A stretch of DNA of 9,894 nucleotides from Desulfovibrio sp. UBA2564 (GCA_002340305.1 DDLU01000054.1:1-9894), one strand, 5' to 3'; positions 1-7,035 are shown, counted from the stretch's first letter. Notes: generated by a model not told the origin, from the sequence alone. Translations and numbers: made by a program.

Positions 1-927
1 CCCGATACGCGATTCAGCTTCACGCAATGCTCCGGCAAAATCACCGGACCTAAGCTGACTGGCGATGGAATCCTTCACCGGACCATCCGGCGCAGGAATC
101 ATGGTCCGTCCATTTTCCGCCGGAGGAAGAGCGGAAATGGACGTCCACGCGATCATGCGCCGCAGCCGGTACCCCTCGGCAGCGGTGAGATCGTTCGCGA
201 GGAAGAATTCGGAGACAGGAGCTAAAGAGGAAAGCCCGCTATTAAGCGCGGCAAAACATTCTTCAGCGGAATTAATGTTGCCGATGCTGACCGCCGGATG
301 AGTTGTCGGGGCAGCAGATGTTGCGCCGGGATCGACGCTCCCGGAAGTCTCGCTTTCAGGAGAAGATGCAGGCTGTTCCGGTTCCGGTGGAGCGGTGACA
401 GGAAGATGCTGCACATAGCTGGATAAATCACGCAGGATGGGGGCATCTTCAGATTTTTCTGCCAAAGCTGCATCCAGATCATTGATGCGCTTATTCAGCA
501 GATCAACGACATCTTTGGGCAGTTCGTCACCGTCATAATTTTTAAGAAACTTCTCGGCATTTTCGTCCCACCAGCTGATGGCTCCGAATCTGCCGCGTAT
601 GCGTTTTTTAGCAGGATAAAGGGTGTCCCAAAAATATGTAATCAGATCGAGCAGTAACTGCGCCCCGGCGGAAAGACCTTCCACACCTTTTAGATGCAGC
701 AATCCTACGCCCATATACGAAGCTATTTTCAAATCTTTGGATTTGCTGTTCAGAATCACGGAACCGAGTTTGACCACCCGTTTCCAATCCACCGCACCGC
801 CCGCAGTGGCACTGGCGAGTTTATCGATCTCCTGCTGCACTTGGTCATATTCCGGTTCATAGCGGGCATCCGCTCCGGATGGCTGTTCTTCACTGACAGG
901 CTTTCTGCCGAGATCGAGTAGTTCCAT
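1..927 (-). CDS. tssA: Type VI secretion protein TssA/ImpA (VasJ-like), C-terminus cut by window edge
   Basis: The reverse strand is open without a stop from an ATG at 927 to base 1 (309 codons), so only the N-terminal part is present. A good Shine-Dalgarno (GGAGGA, 931-936) precedes the ATG. Residues about 10-130 look like an ImpA N-terminal domain: an acidic start, then 'DW' at 47-48, 'SKDL' at 63-66, a 'GLLHLKGVEGL' stretch, the 'WDTLYP' motif at 100-105, and 'RGRFGAISWW' at 111-120. The last of these recalls the VCA0119/VasJ type. A Pro/Ser/Ala-rich linker (about 177-212) leads into a second helical domain that is cut off. TssA proteins act in the cytoplasm as cap or chaperone proteins that help prime the baseplate and polymerise the type VI tail sheath. 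The rest of the secretion cluster probably lies to the left. The family call is from remembered motifs, not a search. Confidence 0.85.
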   Translation of the reverse strand, partial: MELLDLGRKPVSEEQPSGADARYEPEYDQVQQEIDKLASATAGGAVDWKRVVKLGSVILNSKSKDLKIASYMGVGLLHLKGVEGLSAGAQLLLDLITYFWDTLYPAKKRIRGRFGAISWWDENAEKFLKNYDGDELPKDVVDLLNKRINDLDAALAEKSEDAPILRDLSSYVQHLPVTAPPEPEQPASSPESETSGSVDPGATSAAPTTHPAVSIGNINSAEECFAALNSGLSSLAPVSEFFLANDLTAAEGYRLRRMIAWTSISALPPAENGRTMIPAPDGPVKDSIASQLRSGDFAGALREAESRIG

Positions 928-1188
928 GCTTCCTCCGCTTTCGAATACGTGCTGTAAAATCAGATAGATATCCAGAATACAACAGGCACAAACCAACTAT
1001 AGCCCAAATAAACCATAACATACTAAAGCGGTTCGGAAAACAACGATCAGAAAAAAAGCCCCGCAATGTTGTGACATCGTTCCCCTCTTCTAAGTTACGC
1101 CTAAGCAAAATACCGGGAACTCGAACCCTAACCTCAGCAGTTCTACACGGAGAATTTTGCCCCGGAAGTACAACAGTATGATGCGACA

Positions 1189-1215
1189 GGGTTAACCCAC
1201 TTAAATAAAGGGGTT
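1189..1215. repeat. GGGTTAACCC palindrome with a nearby GGGTT half-site
   Basis: A perfect 10-bp palindrome, GGGTTAACCC (1189-1198), is followed 12 bases later by GGGTT (1211-1215), which forms an inverted pair with AACCC at 1194-1198. This is the sort of arrangement a dimeric DNA-binding protein could use in a divergent promoter region. The binding role is only inferred; short palindromes also occur by chance. Confidence 0.3.
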
Positions 1216-1307
1216 ACAAATATTCGCAGGGCCTTGAGACGGCAAAAACCGGAATTATTTTTCAAATATGCTTTACTCAAACCCCAAAACAGGAAAAAAA
1301 GTGCATA

Positions 1308-1335
1308 TTGACTAGGTTTAATTATATGTTAATTA
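1308..1335 (+). promoter_or_regulatory. Candidate sigma70-type promoter for the 1406 regulator
   Basis: TTGACT (1308-1313, five of six matches to the -35 consensus) is followed after 16 bases by TAATTA (1330-1335), which lies inside the palindromic TTAATTAATTAA (1329-1340). This would give a leader of about 60 bases. The -10 choice is uncertain because the whole stretch is AT-rich. Confidence 0.35.
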
Positions 1336-1405
1336 ATTAACAATTTCATATAGAAACCATCACATTTATGCCCAAATATTAAGATTAGACGGCAAGGCTC
1401 TTTTC

Positions 1406-2728
1406 ATGGAAAACAAGTTTAAAATTTTAATTGTTGAAGACGATAGTATCGACGCACGTTTTTTTGAACACATCCTGCTTAATGGCAAGTATGATGTGGC
1501 TATAGCCAATGACAGCAAAAAGGCTCTCAACGCGCTTAGTCTCAGTTCATATCAGCTCGTGCTTGTTGACCTGAAAATGCTTGATATTGACGGCATGCAG
1601 CTCCTTGAACTAATCAAACGCTACTACCCGAATCTGGAAGTAATAATCATAACCGCCCACGCATCGGTTGAGACTGCGGTAGAAGCAATGCGCCGGGGTG
1701 CTTATTCATATTTTATCAAAGGCGACAAACCCCAAAAATTGCTTGCCGACATCAGAAATATTGCTAAAATTTCGAATGATACTCCCCAGGAAATTCAGAC
1801 TCAAAACAGTTCACAATTTTCATGTCTTAAAGCACGTGGTGCTCTATTCACAAGTTTTCTTGAACAAGCAAGGGCTGTAGCGGGACTGAAAACCAACCTG
1901 CTGCTGGTCGGTGCTCCCGGAACGGGGCGTGAAGCTCTTGCCAACTACATACACTCCTGTAGTCCCCGCAAGAATCTCCCGGTCCATACCATTGATTTTT
2001 CTAAGTTTGATGAGACAATTCAAGCGTATAATATACTTGAAAAAAGTGGCCTTTCAGATTTTTTTTCTAAAAATGGTCCGGCAGGCACGCTCATCCTCCT
2101 GAATGTAGGAAAAGGCAAGCCCCATGTATTGAAAGATATATTCACAGAGCTTGACCGGAACATCCCCAAGCACAACGGAGAAAAAACATCCATTGCTGTC
2201 ATCTCCACCACTACACAGCAGGGAACATGGGGACTCAAAGGAGTCTACGGGGCAGAACTTTTTTTCCAGTATTGGGGAATGGCACTGGAACTCCCGAACA
2301 TAAATGAACGCCGTGAAGACCTGCCGCTTATCATCGATGATCTGATTGATGTATTGAACAGCGAACTTTCTACAACCATAACCGGCGTTGAAAAAATATT
2401 TCTGAAAAAGCTATCCACCACTTTTTTCATCAAAGAGTTTGCAGGACTCGAAGCCACTTTACGTCGCCTGATGAAATATGTTGGACATGGTCAGCTTAAA
2501 CTTGAACATATGGATATTGTCGATACCAGTGACGCTATTCTTGGAAGCTCATCCCCTGTTGCTCCGGGAGAGCCGGTCTCGCTGAAAGAGGCCCGTGAAA
2601 GGTCCGAGCAAGCCTTTATCCAGGTTGTTATGGACCGGACCGGAGGCAACAAAACACGCGCAGCAACTGCTTTGGGCATTTCCGCGCGCCAGCTCTACAA
2701 CATGCTCAAAAAGTACAAACTTGAATAA
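1406..2728 (+). CDS. NtrC-type response regulator with degenerate AAA+ domain (no GAFTGA) and Fis-type HTH
   Basis: The 440-residue product has three parts. Residues 5-120 are an intact receiver domain: acidic pair D12/D13, phospho-acceptor D55 in 'LVLVDLKM', T83 and K105. Residues about 140-370 match the position and length of a sigma54-interaction AAA+ module, but the catalytic parts have decayed. The P-loop is 'GAPGTGRE' (169-176) with Arg175 for the usual Lys. The segment that should hold GAFTGA is absent. Walker B 'TLFLDEIG' is 'TLILLNVG' (228-235). The usual Arg-finger segment and the sensor-2 'GNVREL' are also lost. The C-terminal 'GGNKTRAATALGIS...' (413-437) is a good Fis-type DNA-binding helix-turn-helix. 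It should therefore bind DNA in a phosphorylation-dependent way but not remodel sigma54 holoenzyme. It may act with sigma70, as reported for Rhodobacter capsulatus NtrC and TyrR, which also lack GAFTGA, or as a repressor. The start is the first ATG, with a weak AAGG (1394-1397) upstream. No kinase lies beside it in the window. Being divergent from tssA, it may regulate the type VI genes (inference). Confidence 0.85.
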   Translation: MENKFKILIVEDDSIDARFFEHILLNGKYDVAIANDSKKALNALSLSSYQLVLVDLKMLDIDGMQLLELIKRYYPNLEVIIITAHASVETAVEAMRRGAYSYFIKGDKPQKLLADIRNIAKISNDTPQEIQTQNSSQFSCLKARGALFTSFLEQARAVAGLKTNLLLVGAPGTGREALANYIHSCSPRKNLPVHTIDFSKFDETIQAYNILEKSGLSDFFSKNGPAGTLILLNVGKGKPHVLKDIFTELDRNIPKHNGEKTSIAVISTTTQQGTWGLKGVYGAELFFQYWGMALELPNINERREDLPLIIDDLIDVLNSELSTTITGVEKIFLKKLSTTFFIKEFAGLEATLRRLMKYVGHGQLKLEHMDIVDTSDAILGSSSPVAPGEPVSLKEARERSEQAFIQVVMDRTGGNKTRAATALGISARQLYNMLKKYKLE

Positions 2729-2759
2729 TGACAACCCGAACAGCTGAATCAATCTCCAC

Positions 2760-2800
2760 AAAAAAGTCCCGCAATATTAAAATATTGCGGGACTTTTTTT
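2760..2800. terminator. Strong bidirectional intrinsic terminator
   Basis: A perfect 13-bp inverted repeat (GTCCCGCAATATT at 2766-2778 against 2781-2793) with a 2-base gap is flanked by an A-tract (2760-2765) and a T-tract (2794-2800). It therefore reads as a stem plus U-run in both directions. It lies about 35 bases after the plus-strand regulator stop and about 30 bases beyond the minus-strand thioesterase stop, so it should end both convergent transcripts. Confidence 0.92.
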
Positions 2801-2828
2801 AAGACTGTTCTACTTGCCCGGGAAGACA

Positions 2829-3218
2829 TTAAGCTCCGGCAAGAACATGCTCTTTAGTAACGAAACAGGTGAAGGTTCCGCTAAAAACAACATTACCTTT
2901 ACAGGAAACTTCCACTTTGATGATATGTTTGCGCCCGTCCTGGTCCTGTTCAGTAGCCTTGGCAATAAGCACATCACCGACCTGTGAAGGCTTCAGGAAA
3001 CGGCTTTCCGCTCCTGCCAGCACAACATTGGGATGATTCACAGCCAGCATTGCCGCGTAATCAGCCATGCCGAAGATAAACCCACCGTGAACCAGCCCAC
3101 TTACGTCAGCAGCCATGTTCCGGGTACAGATAAGACGGACTTCACTGCTGCCATTACCCACTGCAACAGGTTCGCCGCAAAGGGAACGGTCTATATACTC
3201 ATGTGTATTAATATCCAT
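2829..3218 (-). CDS. Hotdog-fold thioesterase (PaaI-like)
   Basis: This is a 129-residue protein of typical single-hotdog length. The signature is 'VHGGFIFGMADYAAM' (43-57), with His44-Gly45-Gly46 and Asp53 at the positions used in the PaaI group, where an Asp or Glu on the long central helix activates water for acyl-CoA thioester hydrolysis. 'RFLKPSQVGDVLIAKA' (73-88) is the usual following strand-turn segment. Such enzymes are cytoplasmic and usually tetrameric; the acyl-CoA substrate cannot be read from the sequence. An ATG four codons upstream (3230) is possible, but GGAGAG (3223-3228) is correctly placed only for the ATG at 3218, so that start is preferred. It lies 74 bases after the response regulator on the same strand and just before the shared terminator, so it is probably the last gene of the kinase-regulator operon. 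Its link to that signalling pair is unexplained. Confidence 0.85.
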   Translation of the reverse strand: MDINTHEYIDRSLCGEPVAVGNGSSEVRLICTRNMAADVSGLVHGGFIFGMADYAAMLAVNHPNVVLAGAESRFLKPSQVGDVLIAKATEQDQDGRKHIIKVEVSCKGNVVFSGTFTCFVTKEHVLAGA

Positions 3219-3222
3219 AATT

Positions 3223-3228
3223 CTCTCC
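3223..3228 (-). promoter_or_regulatory. Ribosome binding site deciding the thioesterase start
   Basis: GGAGAG on the reverse strand sits 4 bases before the ATG at 3218 and overlaps the alternative ATG at 3230. The upstream ATG has no purine-rich site of its own. Confidence 0.65.
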
Positions 3229-3292
3229 ATTTGATTATCCGGTATGGACGATAGGAAAGCCGGAATTACTGCAAATCCAAAATATAGGCAAA

Positions 3293-4708
3293 TCAGCCGT
3301 TCTTCTTCAAATATTTACTTACAGCCTGCCGAGTCACCCCGATCAACTGCGCTGCCGAGGATTGATTACCTTTGGTGCGCCGCAAGGCTTCATCAATGAG
3401 CCGTGCGCGAACTTCCTGCAAGGTCGGCAAACGGGAACCGAAGGTCACGCTTTCCCCGGAATCATTCACCGGAACAGCCGTCTCGGACGGTTCACCCGGA
3501 CCAACCAGCAGCTTTTTGAAATGCTCCGCCGTTAATTCTTTATATCCGCAGATGCTTGCTGCATCATGAACGAGATGCTGTAACTCACGCACATTTCCCG
3601 GAAAGGGATAGTTATCCAAATAAGCGGAAATTTCATGCACATCGGCTTCTACTTCATTGGAATTTTCGCGCTGGACTTCATCAAGAAAATGGGAAATCAA
3701 CAGCGGTAAATCTTCTCTTCTTTCCCGCAGCGGAGGGATGTTGAGCATGTGTCCGCGCAACCGGAAAAAGAGGTCCTTACGGAACTTGCCTTCCTCCTGC
3801 ATACCGATAACAGACTGGTGGGTCGCGGTAATTATTCTGGCACTGGAGCGCTTAGCCATATCCGACCCCAATGGCATGAATTCATGTTCCTGCAAAAGCC
3901 GCAAAAGCTTGGTCTGTGAAGCCGGACTAAGATCCCCGATTTCATCCAGAAAAAGGGTTCCGTTCTTGGCTTTTTCCACCAGACCGATGCGGGCTTCCGT
4001 TGCTCCTGTAAATGCTCCTTTCTTATGCCCGAAGAGGGTATCCGAAAATACATTGTCATCCAGCCCCGCAACGTTCACCGCCACGAAATCGCCCTTGCGT
4101 CCACTGGCGTTATGTACCGCCCTCGCAACGAGTTCCTTTCCGACCCCGGATTCCCCAGTAACCAGAACCGGACGCGAAGTTTCAGCAATAGCTTCAATGT
4201 ACTTGAAGATGGAAAGCATATCCTTATGCGCAGTGACAATCTCAGTGAAAAGTTCCGGGCGGTCCGGTAAATCCTTGAAAAAACGCTGTTGCAGGGAATT
4301 GTTCTCCTGCCGCAATTCGAAGATTTCAATGGCGTGCCGAATTCCGGCGATAAGCGTATTGCGGTCCTCGGTCTTGACGATGAAATCGAAAGCACCCTTG
4401 CGGATACAATTAACCACGGCTTTGATCTCGTTCAGCCCGGAGATGACCAGCACCGGAAGTTCCGGATGCTCTTCCACAATCTTGGGTATCAGCTCTTCTC
4501 CGGAGACCCCGGGCATCATCAGGTCTACAGCCACGGCGCAAAACTGACGCTGAGCCAGAGTTTCCATGGTCTTGGTGCCGTCATTGAGCAGCACGACATT
4601 ATCGATCCCCTGTGAACGCAAGGTAGCCCGGAAACTTTGCAACCATGAATCTTCATCATCCACCAGCAGCAAAGGGTATCTGGGAGTCAGCCCTGTAGTT
4701 TTATTCAT
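3293..4708 (-). CDS. Sigma54-dependent response regulator (NtrC family, intact AAA+ and Fis HTH)
   Basis: The 471-residue product (from ATG 4708) is a complete NtrC-type activator. The receiver domain (about 10-125) has acidic residues D17/D18, phospho-Asp62 in 'AVAVDLMMPG', Ser90 and Lys112. The AAA+ sigma54-interaction domain (about 155-390) has Walker A 'GESGVGKE' (185-192), the sigma54-contacting GAFTGA (231-236), Walker B 'GTLFLDEIG' (250-258), Arg-finger segment 'FRKDLFFRL' (309-317) and 'GNVREL' (371-376). After a linker, a Fis-type helix-turn-helix 'GNQSSAAQLIGVTRQAV' (447-463) ends the protein. On phosphorylation it should oligomerise, bind upstream enhancer sites and hydrolyse ATP to open sigma54-polymerase complexes. 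The preceding kinase gene overlaps it by 8 bases, so it is almost certainly the partner. A GTG at 4720 is an alternative start, but GGAG (4715-4718) fits the ATG at 4708. The divergent genes from 7042 are the most likely targets. Confidence 0.95.
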   Translation of the reverse strand: MNKTTGLTPRYPLLLVDDEDSWLQSFRATLRSQGIDNVVLLNDGTKTMETLAQRQFCAVAVDLMMPGVSGEELIPKIVEEHPELPVLVISGLNEIKAVVNCIRKGAFDFIVKTEDRNTLIAGIRHAIEIFELRQENNSLQQRFFKDLPDRPELFTEIVTAHKDMLSIFKYIEAIAETSRPVLVTGESGVGKELVARAVHNASGRKGDFVAVNVAGLDDNVFSDTLFGHKKGAFTGATEARIGLVEKAKNGTLFLDEIGDLSPASQTKLLRLLQEHEFMPLGSDMAKRSSARIITATHQSVIGMQEEGKFRKDLFFRLRGHMLNIPPLRERREDLPLLISHFLDEVQRENSNEVEADVHEISAYLDNYPFPGNVRELQHLVHDAASICGYKELTAEHFKKLLVGPGEPSETAVPVNDSGESVTFGSRLPTLQEVRARLIDEALRRTKGNQSSAAQLIGVTRQAVSKYLKKNG

Positions 4709-6599
4709 CGTTGTCTCCACTTGAAATTACCGGAATGGAAAATCTGGCTATCGTCCCGCCGCCGGGATTAGCTGAAAACTCAAGCTTCCCGCCATGCTCC
4801 TGCACGATGGTTGAGGACACTGACAGCCCCAATCCCGTACCACCACTGGTCCGCTTGGTGGTAAAAAACGGATCAGTAATTTTCTTCAAATGCTCTTCAG
4901 CAATGCCCACCCCTTCATCGCGGACGATAATTTCAACCATGCCCCCATCTTCCACAAATTCCGAAGAAAGCGTAATCCCCTGATTGCGGTCAGTCAGTGC
5001 CTCGCAGGAGTTAACCAACAAATTGATCAGCACCTGTGAAAGACGCTGCGAATTTCCGCGAACCTGAGGAAGTTCAGCGGCAAGATTCTGCTCAAAACGG
5101 GTTGTTTTCTGGCTGATCAGGTTTTCCAGCAACCGCAAGGAATTATGGATTACGTCTACCAAATCAACTTCCCACATTAACTCTCCGGGCTGCAAACGGG
5201 AATAGTCCTTAAGACTGTTCACTATCCCGCTGATGCGGCTGGCGCCCTCCTGCATACGGGCCAACAGGTCAGGCATAAAGCTGCGCAGTTCGTTGTATTC
5301 CAGTCCTCCGGCAAGGAAATCACCGTTCTCATGGTAGTAATCCTCAAGAATCGGGGTGATGTCGCTCCAAATCTCAGCCAGCAACGGCAGATTAAGGGTC
5401 ATGAAGCTGTTGGGATTATTGATCTCATGGGCCATGCCGGAAACCAGAACCCCAAGCGAAACCATCTTGTCAGCCTGAATGAGCTGCTGCTCTTTTTCCT
5501 TGGCCTGACGCTCGGATTCCACCCGCTCGGTAATATCGCGAATAGCGCAGACTCCGACTCTTTCGCCCTGAAAAATAATATCCCGCTGCTGAATCTCGCA
5601 AATAAGCATACGCCCGTCCCGGCAACGGAAATTAGCATCAAAACGTGTTCTGCGATTGCGGGAAGTATGTATGCGCACGGTTTCGCGATGCTCTGGATCG
5701 GCAAGATCATCAATGTTCAGCCCGGCGAGTTCTTCTTGCGAATAGCCGAACAAATGCAGTCCGGCGCGGTTGGCGGTCAGGATTTCACCTTCATGATGAA
5801 TGAAGATAGCTTCAAAAGTGGACTGGGAAAGCTGGCGAAAACGCTCTTCACTTTCACGCAGGGCAACTTCGACCACCCGCCGCCGCGCAATGGCTTGCGC
5901 CTGCAAGAAGTTTTTACGGGCCAGAATGGACATCTGGTTGGCAATAAGACAAAGCGCATTACAAACGGATAAAAATTGTTCGCGGGACATGGACGGAACT
6001 TCAGACAAAGCTTCCATGAGCTGGTCTTCATCAGCACCGATCTCACGGGCGTAGCGGCGGATTCGGTCATCATTTGTCGGGGGACAGCGCACCTGCCCGA
6101 TAATCCAGTTGGCGATATGACGATCACCGACATAAAAGCTGGTCCCGCCATCCCAGAGGCCACCGCTGAGACAGGGGCGCATGATCGGTTCCAAGGGACT
6201 TTTAGTCCCGAAAGATGCATCAGAACGCATGCAATTAGCCGTGCCCTTTTCCGTATCGCGGATCAGGTCGCAGAAACGGCAGAAACGGCTGGGTTTGGTA
6301 ATCGGCCGTCCTTCAAGATCTGTAATGACCGAGGCAACCCGCGTGGCTTCGGAAAAGGCATCCTGAATGCGCTGGATGGCCTCCACATCGAAATAGTCTT
6401 CAAAGCGATGCTGCCTGCTTTCATCCTGTGAATCAGGAATCACCGCATTCAATCTGTAGTTTCCGTTAAAATTTTCACACCGGAAATGGGACTCCTCAAG
6501 CTCTGCCACCCTGCCACGCAAGGTGTTCAACTCTTCAATGAAGTCCTCATGAACATCCAATTTCCTATCTTTTGTTTTATCTGCTTTCATTTTGCCCAT
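4701..6599 (-). CDS. Soluble histidine kinase with PocR and PAS sensory domains
   Basis: The 632-residue product has no evident membrane segment, so it should sense a cytoplasmic signal. A short coiled-coil-like start (about 15-40) is followed by a PocR domain (about 67-228), with the Cys set C107, C110 ('CRFC'), C123 and C143 and a 'GGLWDGGTSFYVGDRHIANWIIG' core region at 146-168. PocR domains are proposed to bind small hydrocarbon derivatives and take their name from the regulator of propanediol use and cobalamin synthesis. A PAS domain follows (about 252-360, ending in 'RDITERVE'). The dimerisation/phospho-acceptor helix carries 'MAHEINNP' with His391. The ATPase domain has an N-box Asn530, 'DEGVGI' (561-566), 'DPFFTTK' (576-582) and 'GGTGLGLS' (586-593). 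All catalytic boxes are intact. The gene is followed by its response regulator with an 8-base overlap. The start at 6599 has only a weak ribosome site; the ATG three codons later is possible. The ligand is inferred to be a diol or other C3 compound because of the divergent dehydratase. Confidence 0.93.
   Translation of the reverse strand: MGKMKADKTKDRKLDVHEDFIEELNTLRGRVAELEESHFRCENFNGNYRLNAVIPDSQDESRQHRFEDYFDVEAIQRIQDAFSEATRVASVITDLEGRPITKPSRFCRFCDLIRDTEKGTANCMRSDASFGTKSPLEPIMRPCLSGGLWDGGTSFYVGDRHIANWIIGQVRCPPTNDDRIRRYAREIGADEDQLMEALSEVPSMSREQFLSVCNALCLIANQMSILARKNFLQAQAIARRRVVEVALRESEERFRQLSQSTFEAIFIHHEGEILTANRAGLHLFGYSQEELAGLNIDDLADPEHRETVRIHTSRNRRTRFDANFRCRDGRMLICEIQQRDIIFQGERVGVCAIRDITERVESERQAKEKEQQLIQADKMVSLGVLVSGMAHEINNPNSFMTLNLPLLAEIWSDITPILEDYYHENGDFLAGGLEYNELRSFMPDLLARMQEGASRISGIVNSLKDYSRLQPGELMWEVDLVDVIHNSLRLLENLISQKTTRFEQNLAAELPQVRGNSQRLSQVLINLLVNSCEALTDRNQGITLSSEFVEDGGMVEIIVRDEGVGIAEEHLKKITDPFFTTKRTSGGTGLGLSVSSTIVQEHGGKLEFSANPGGGTIARFSIPVISSGDNDE
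4715..4718 (-). promoter_or_regulatory. Ribosome binding site deciding the response regulator start
   Basis: GGAG on the reverse strand lies 6 bases before the ATG at 4708 and within the last codons of the kinase gene. It overlaps the alternative GTG start at 4720, which makes the GTG less likely. The layout suggests translational coupling with the kinase. Confidence 0.6.
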
Positions 6600-6633
6600 T
6601 CTACTTTCAGGAAAATCATACTTTGCGGCCCCG

Positions 6634-6649
6634 ACCTAAGTCGATAGGT
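6634..6649. repeat. Dyad ACCTA-N6-TAGGT upstream of the kinase gene
   Basis: This 16-bp imperfect palindrome has perfect 5-base arms (6634-6638 and 6645-6649). It sits 35-50 bases before the kinase start codon, where an autoregulatory operator could lie. Function is inferred from position only. Confidence 0.3.
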
Positions 6650-6760
6650 AAAAGCATTTTCAATGCCAGTCCCGGCACCTGCCCTTGATTGTCCTTAAAC
6701 CAAGGTAAACACATACCCACGCCCAGCGCAATCATCCAGTTCTTCCCCTGATGCAACCCC

Positions 6761-6791
6761 GGTTGACAACCTTAGTAAACCCCGCGTCAAC
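6761..6791. repeat. GGTTGACAACC palindrome plus GTCAAC copy, candidate activator site
   Basis: GGTTGACAACC (6761-6771) is a perfect 11-base palindrome around one central base. GTTGAC (6762-6767) is also matched by GTCAAC (6786-6791) as an inverted repeat. The same word recurs as TGTCAACC at 6868-6875, exactly complementary to GGTTGACA at 6761-6768. Sites about 200 bases upstream of a sigma54-like element are where an NtrC-type activator would bind. The assignment to the adjacent response regulator is inference. Confidence 0.4.
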
Positions 6792-6867
6792 TAAACGAAC
6801 GCTCATTATATAACTACCCATAAAAAATTATCTTTATCCCTAACAAAACATCTTCACACCCATAGCC

Positions 6868-6885
6868 TGTCAACCTGCGCTGACA
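6868..6885. repeat. TGTCA-N8-TGACA dyad, candidate operator or enhancer
   Basis: Perfect 5-base arms (6868-6872 and 6881-6885) flank 8 bases. The left arm extends to TGTCAACC, the inverted copy of the site at 6761-6768. The right arm overlaps CTGACA (6880-6885), which with TATACC at 6903-6908 (17-base spacer) could be a sigma70-type promoter. The dyad could therefore be an enhancer for a sigma54 promoter further down or an operator over a sigma70 promoter. Confidence 0.38.
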
Positions 6886-6891
6886 ATCCTT

Positions 6892-6914
6892 TTTCAGTCA
6901 GTTATACCCTGAAA
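6892..6914. repeat. TTTCAG-N11-CTGAAA inverted repeat
   Basis: Six-base perfect arms (6892-6897 and 6909-6914) bracket the TATACC of the possible sigma70-type promoter at 6880-6908. It could be a protein site or a small RNA hairpin; nothing in the sequence decides this. Confidence 0.28.
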
Positions 6915-6961
6915 GCCAGCAAACACAGCTAAACCACCGCAATTCAAAACAGAATCATACA

Positions 6962-6977
6962 TGGCACATTTTTCTCT
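6962..6977 (+). promoter_or_regulatory. Candidate sigma54 (-24/-12) promoter for the DUF336-dehydratase operon
   Basis: TGGCACA (6962-6968) matches the -24 element perfectly. The -12 half reads TCTCT (6973-6977), where TTGCT would be ideal, so the key G of the GC pair is missing. Start of transcription would be near 6988, leaving a leader of about 50 bases if translation starts at 7042. Support comes from the neighbouring sigma54 activator gene. The poor -12 box is the main weakness. Confidence 0.38.
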
Positions 6978-7030
6978 TTAAGAAAGTCGTAACGCGATGG
7001 AAGGTGAATGGAATTTTCAAATTTTAACTG

Positions 7031-7035
7031 AAGGA
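7031..7035 (+). promoter_or_regulatory. Ribosome binding site deciding the DUF336 gene start
   Basis: AAGGA lies 6 bases before the ATG at 7042. The upstream in-frame ATG at 6997 has no comparable site and would begin only about 9 bases after the predicted sigma54 start point. Confidence 0.65.

Larger units (their letters stand above)
928..1405. other. Intergenic region between divergent tssA and the degenerate regulator
   Basis: This stretch of about 480 bases separates two divergent genes and becomes very AT-rich towards 1406. It must hold the promoters of both. I see the tssA ribosome site (931-936), a palindrome with GGGTT/AACCC repeats near 1189-1215, and a sigma70-like TTGACT with a TAATTA downstream (1308-1335). 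A short reverse-strand reading frame with one hydrophobic segment (890-1021 from ATG) overlaps the tssA start but lacks a convincing ribosome site. No RNA gene or mobile element is recognisable. Confidence 0.6.

Noticed and set aside
65..482. Several short open frames on both strands near the left edge
   Set aside because: They are out-of-frame shadows of the continuous minus-strand tssA frame, which has clear ImpA-domain motifs and a good ribosome site.
3219..3292. CCGG-based inverted repeat in the gap between the response regulator and the thioesterase as a terminator
   Set aside because: The stem is short and imperfect (about TTCCGG against CCGGAT), the loop is long and no T-run follows, so read-through within one operon is more likely.
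3657..4547. Long plus-strand open frame of 296 codons opposite the sigma54 response regulator
   Set aside because: It lies wholly antisense to a gene with every expected NtrC motif. Its translation is Ser/Arg/Pro-rich with no recognisable domain, as expected of a shadow frame.
5331..5972. Plus-strand open frame of 213 codons opposite the histidine kinase
   Set aside because: It is antisense to the PAS and phospho-acceptor region of an intact kinase and has no family features.
6674..6690. GGCAC...TTGATT resembling a sigma54 promoter on the plus strand
   Set aside because: The spacing between the GG and the expected GC is wrong by one base and the GC is absent (TTGA). It also lies over 300 bases from the nearest plus-strand gene.
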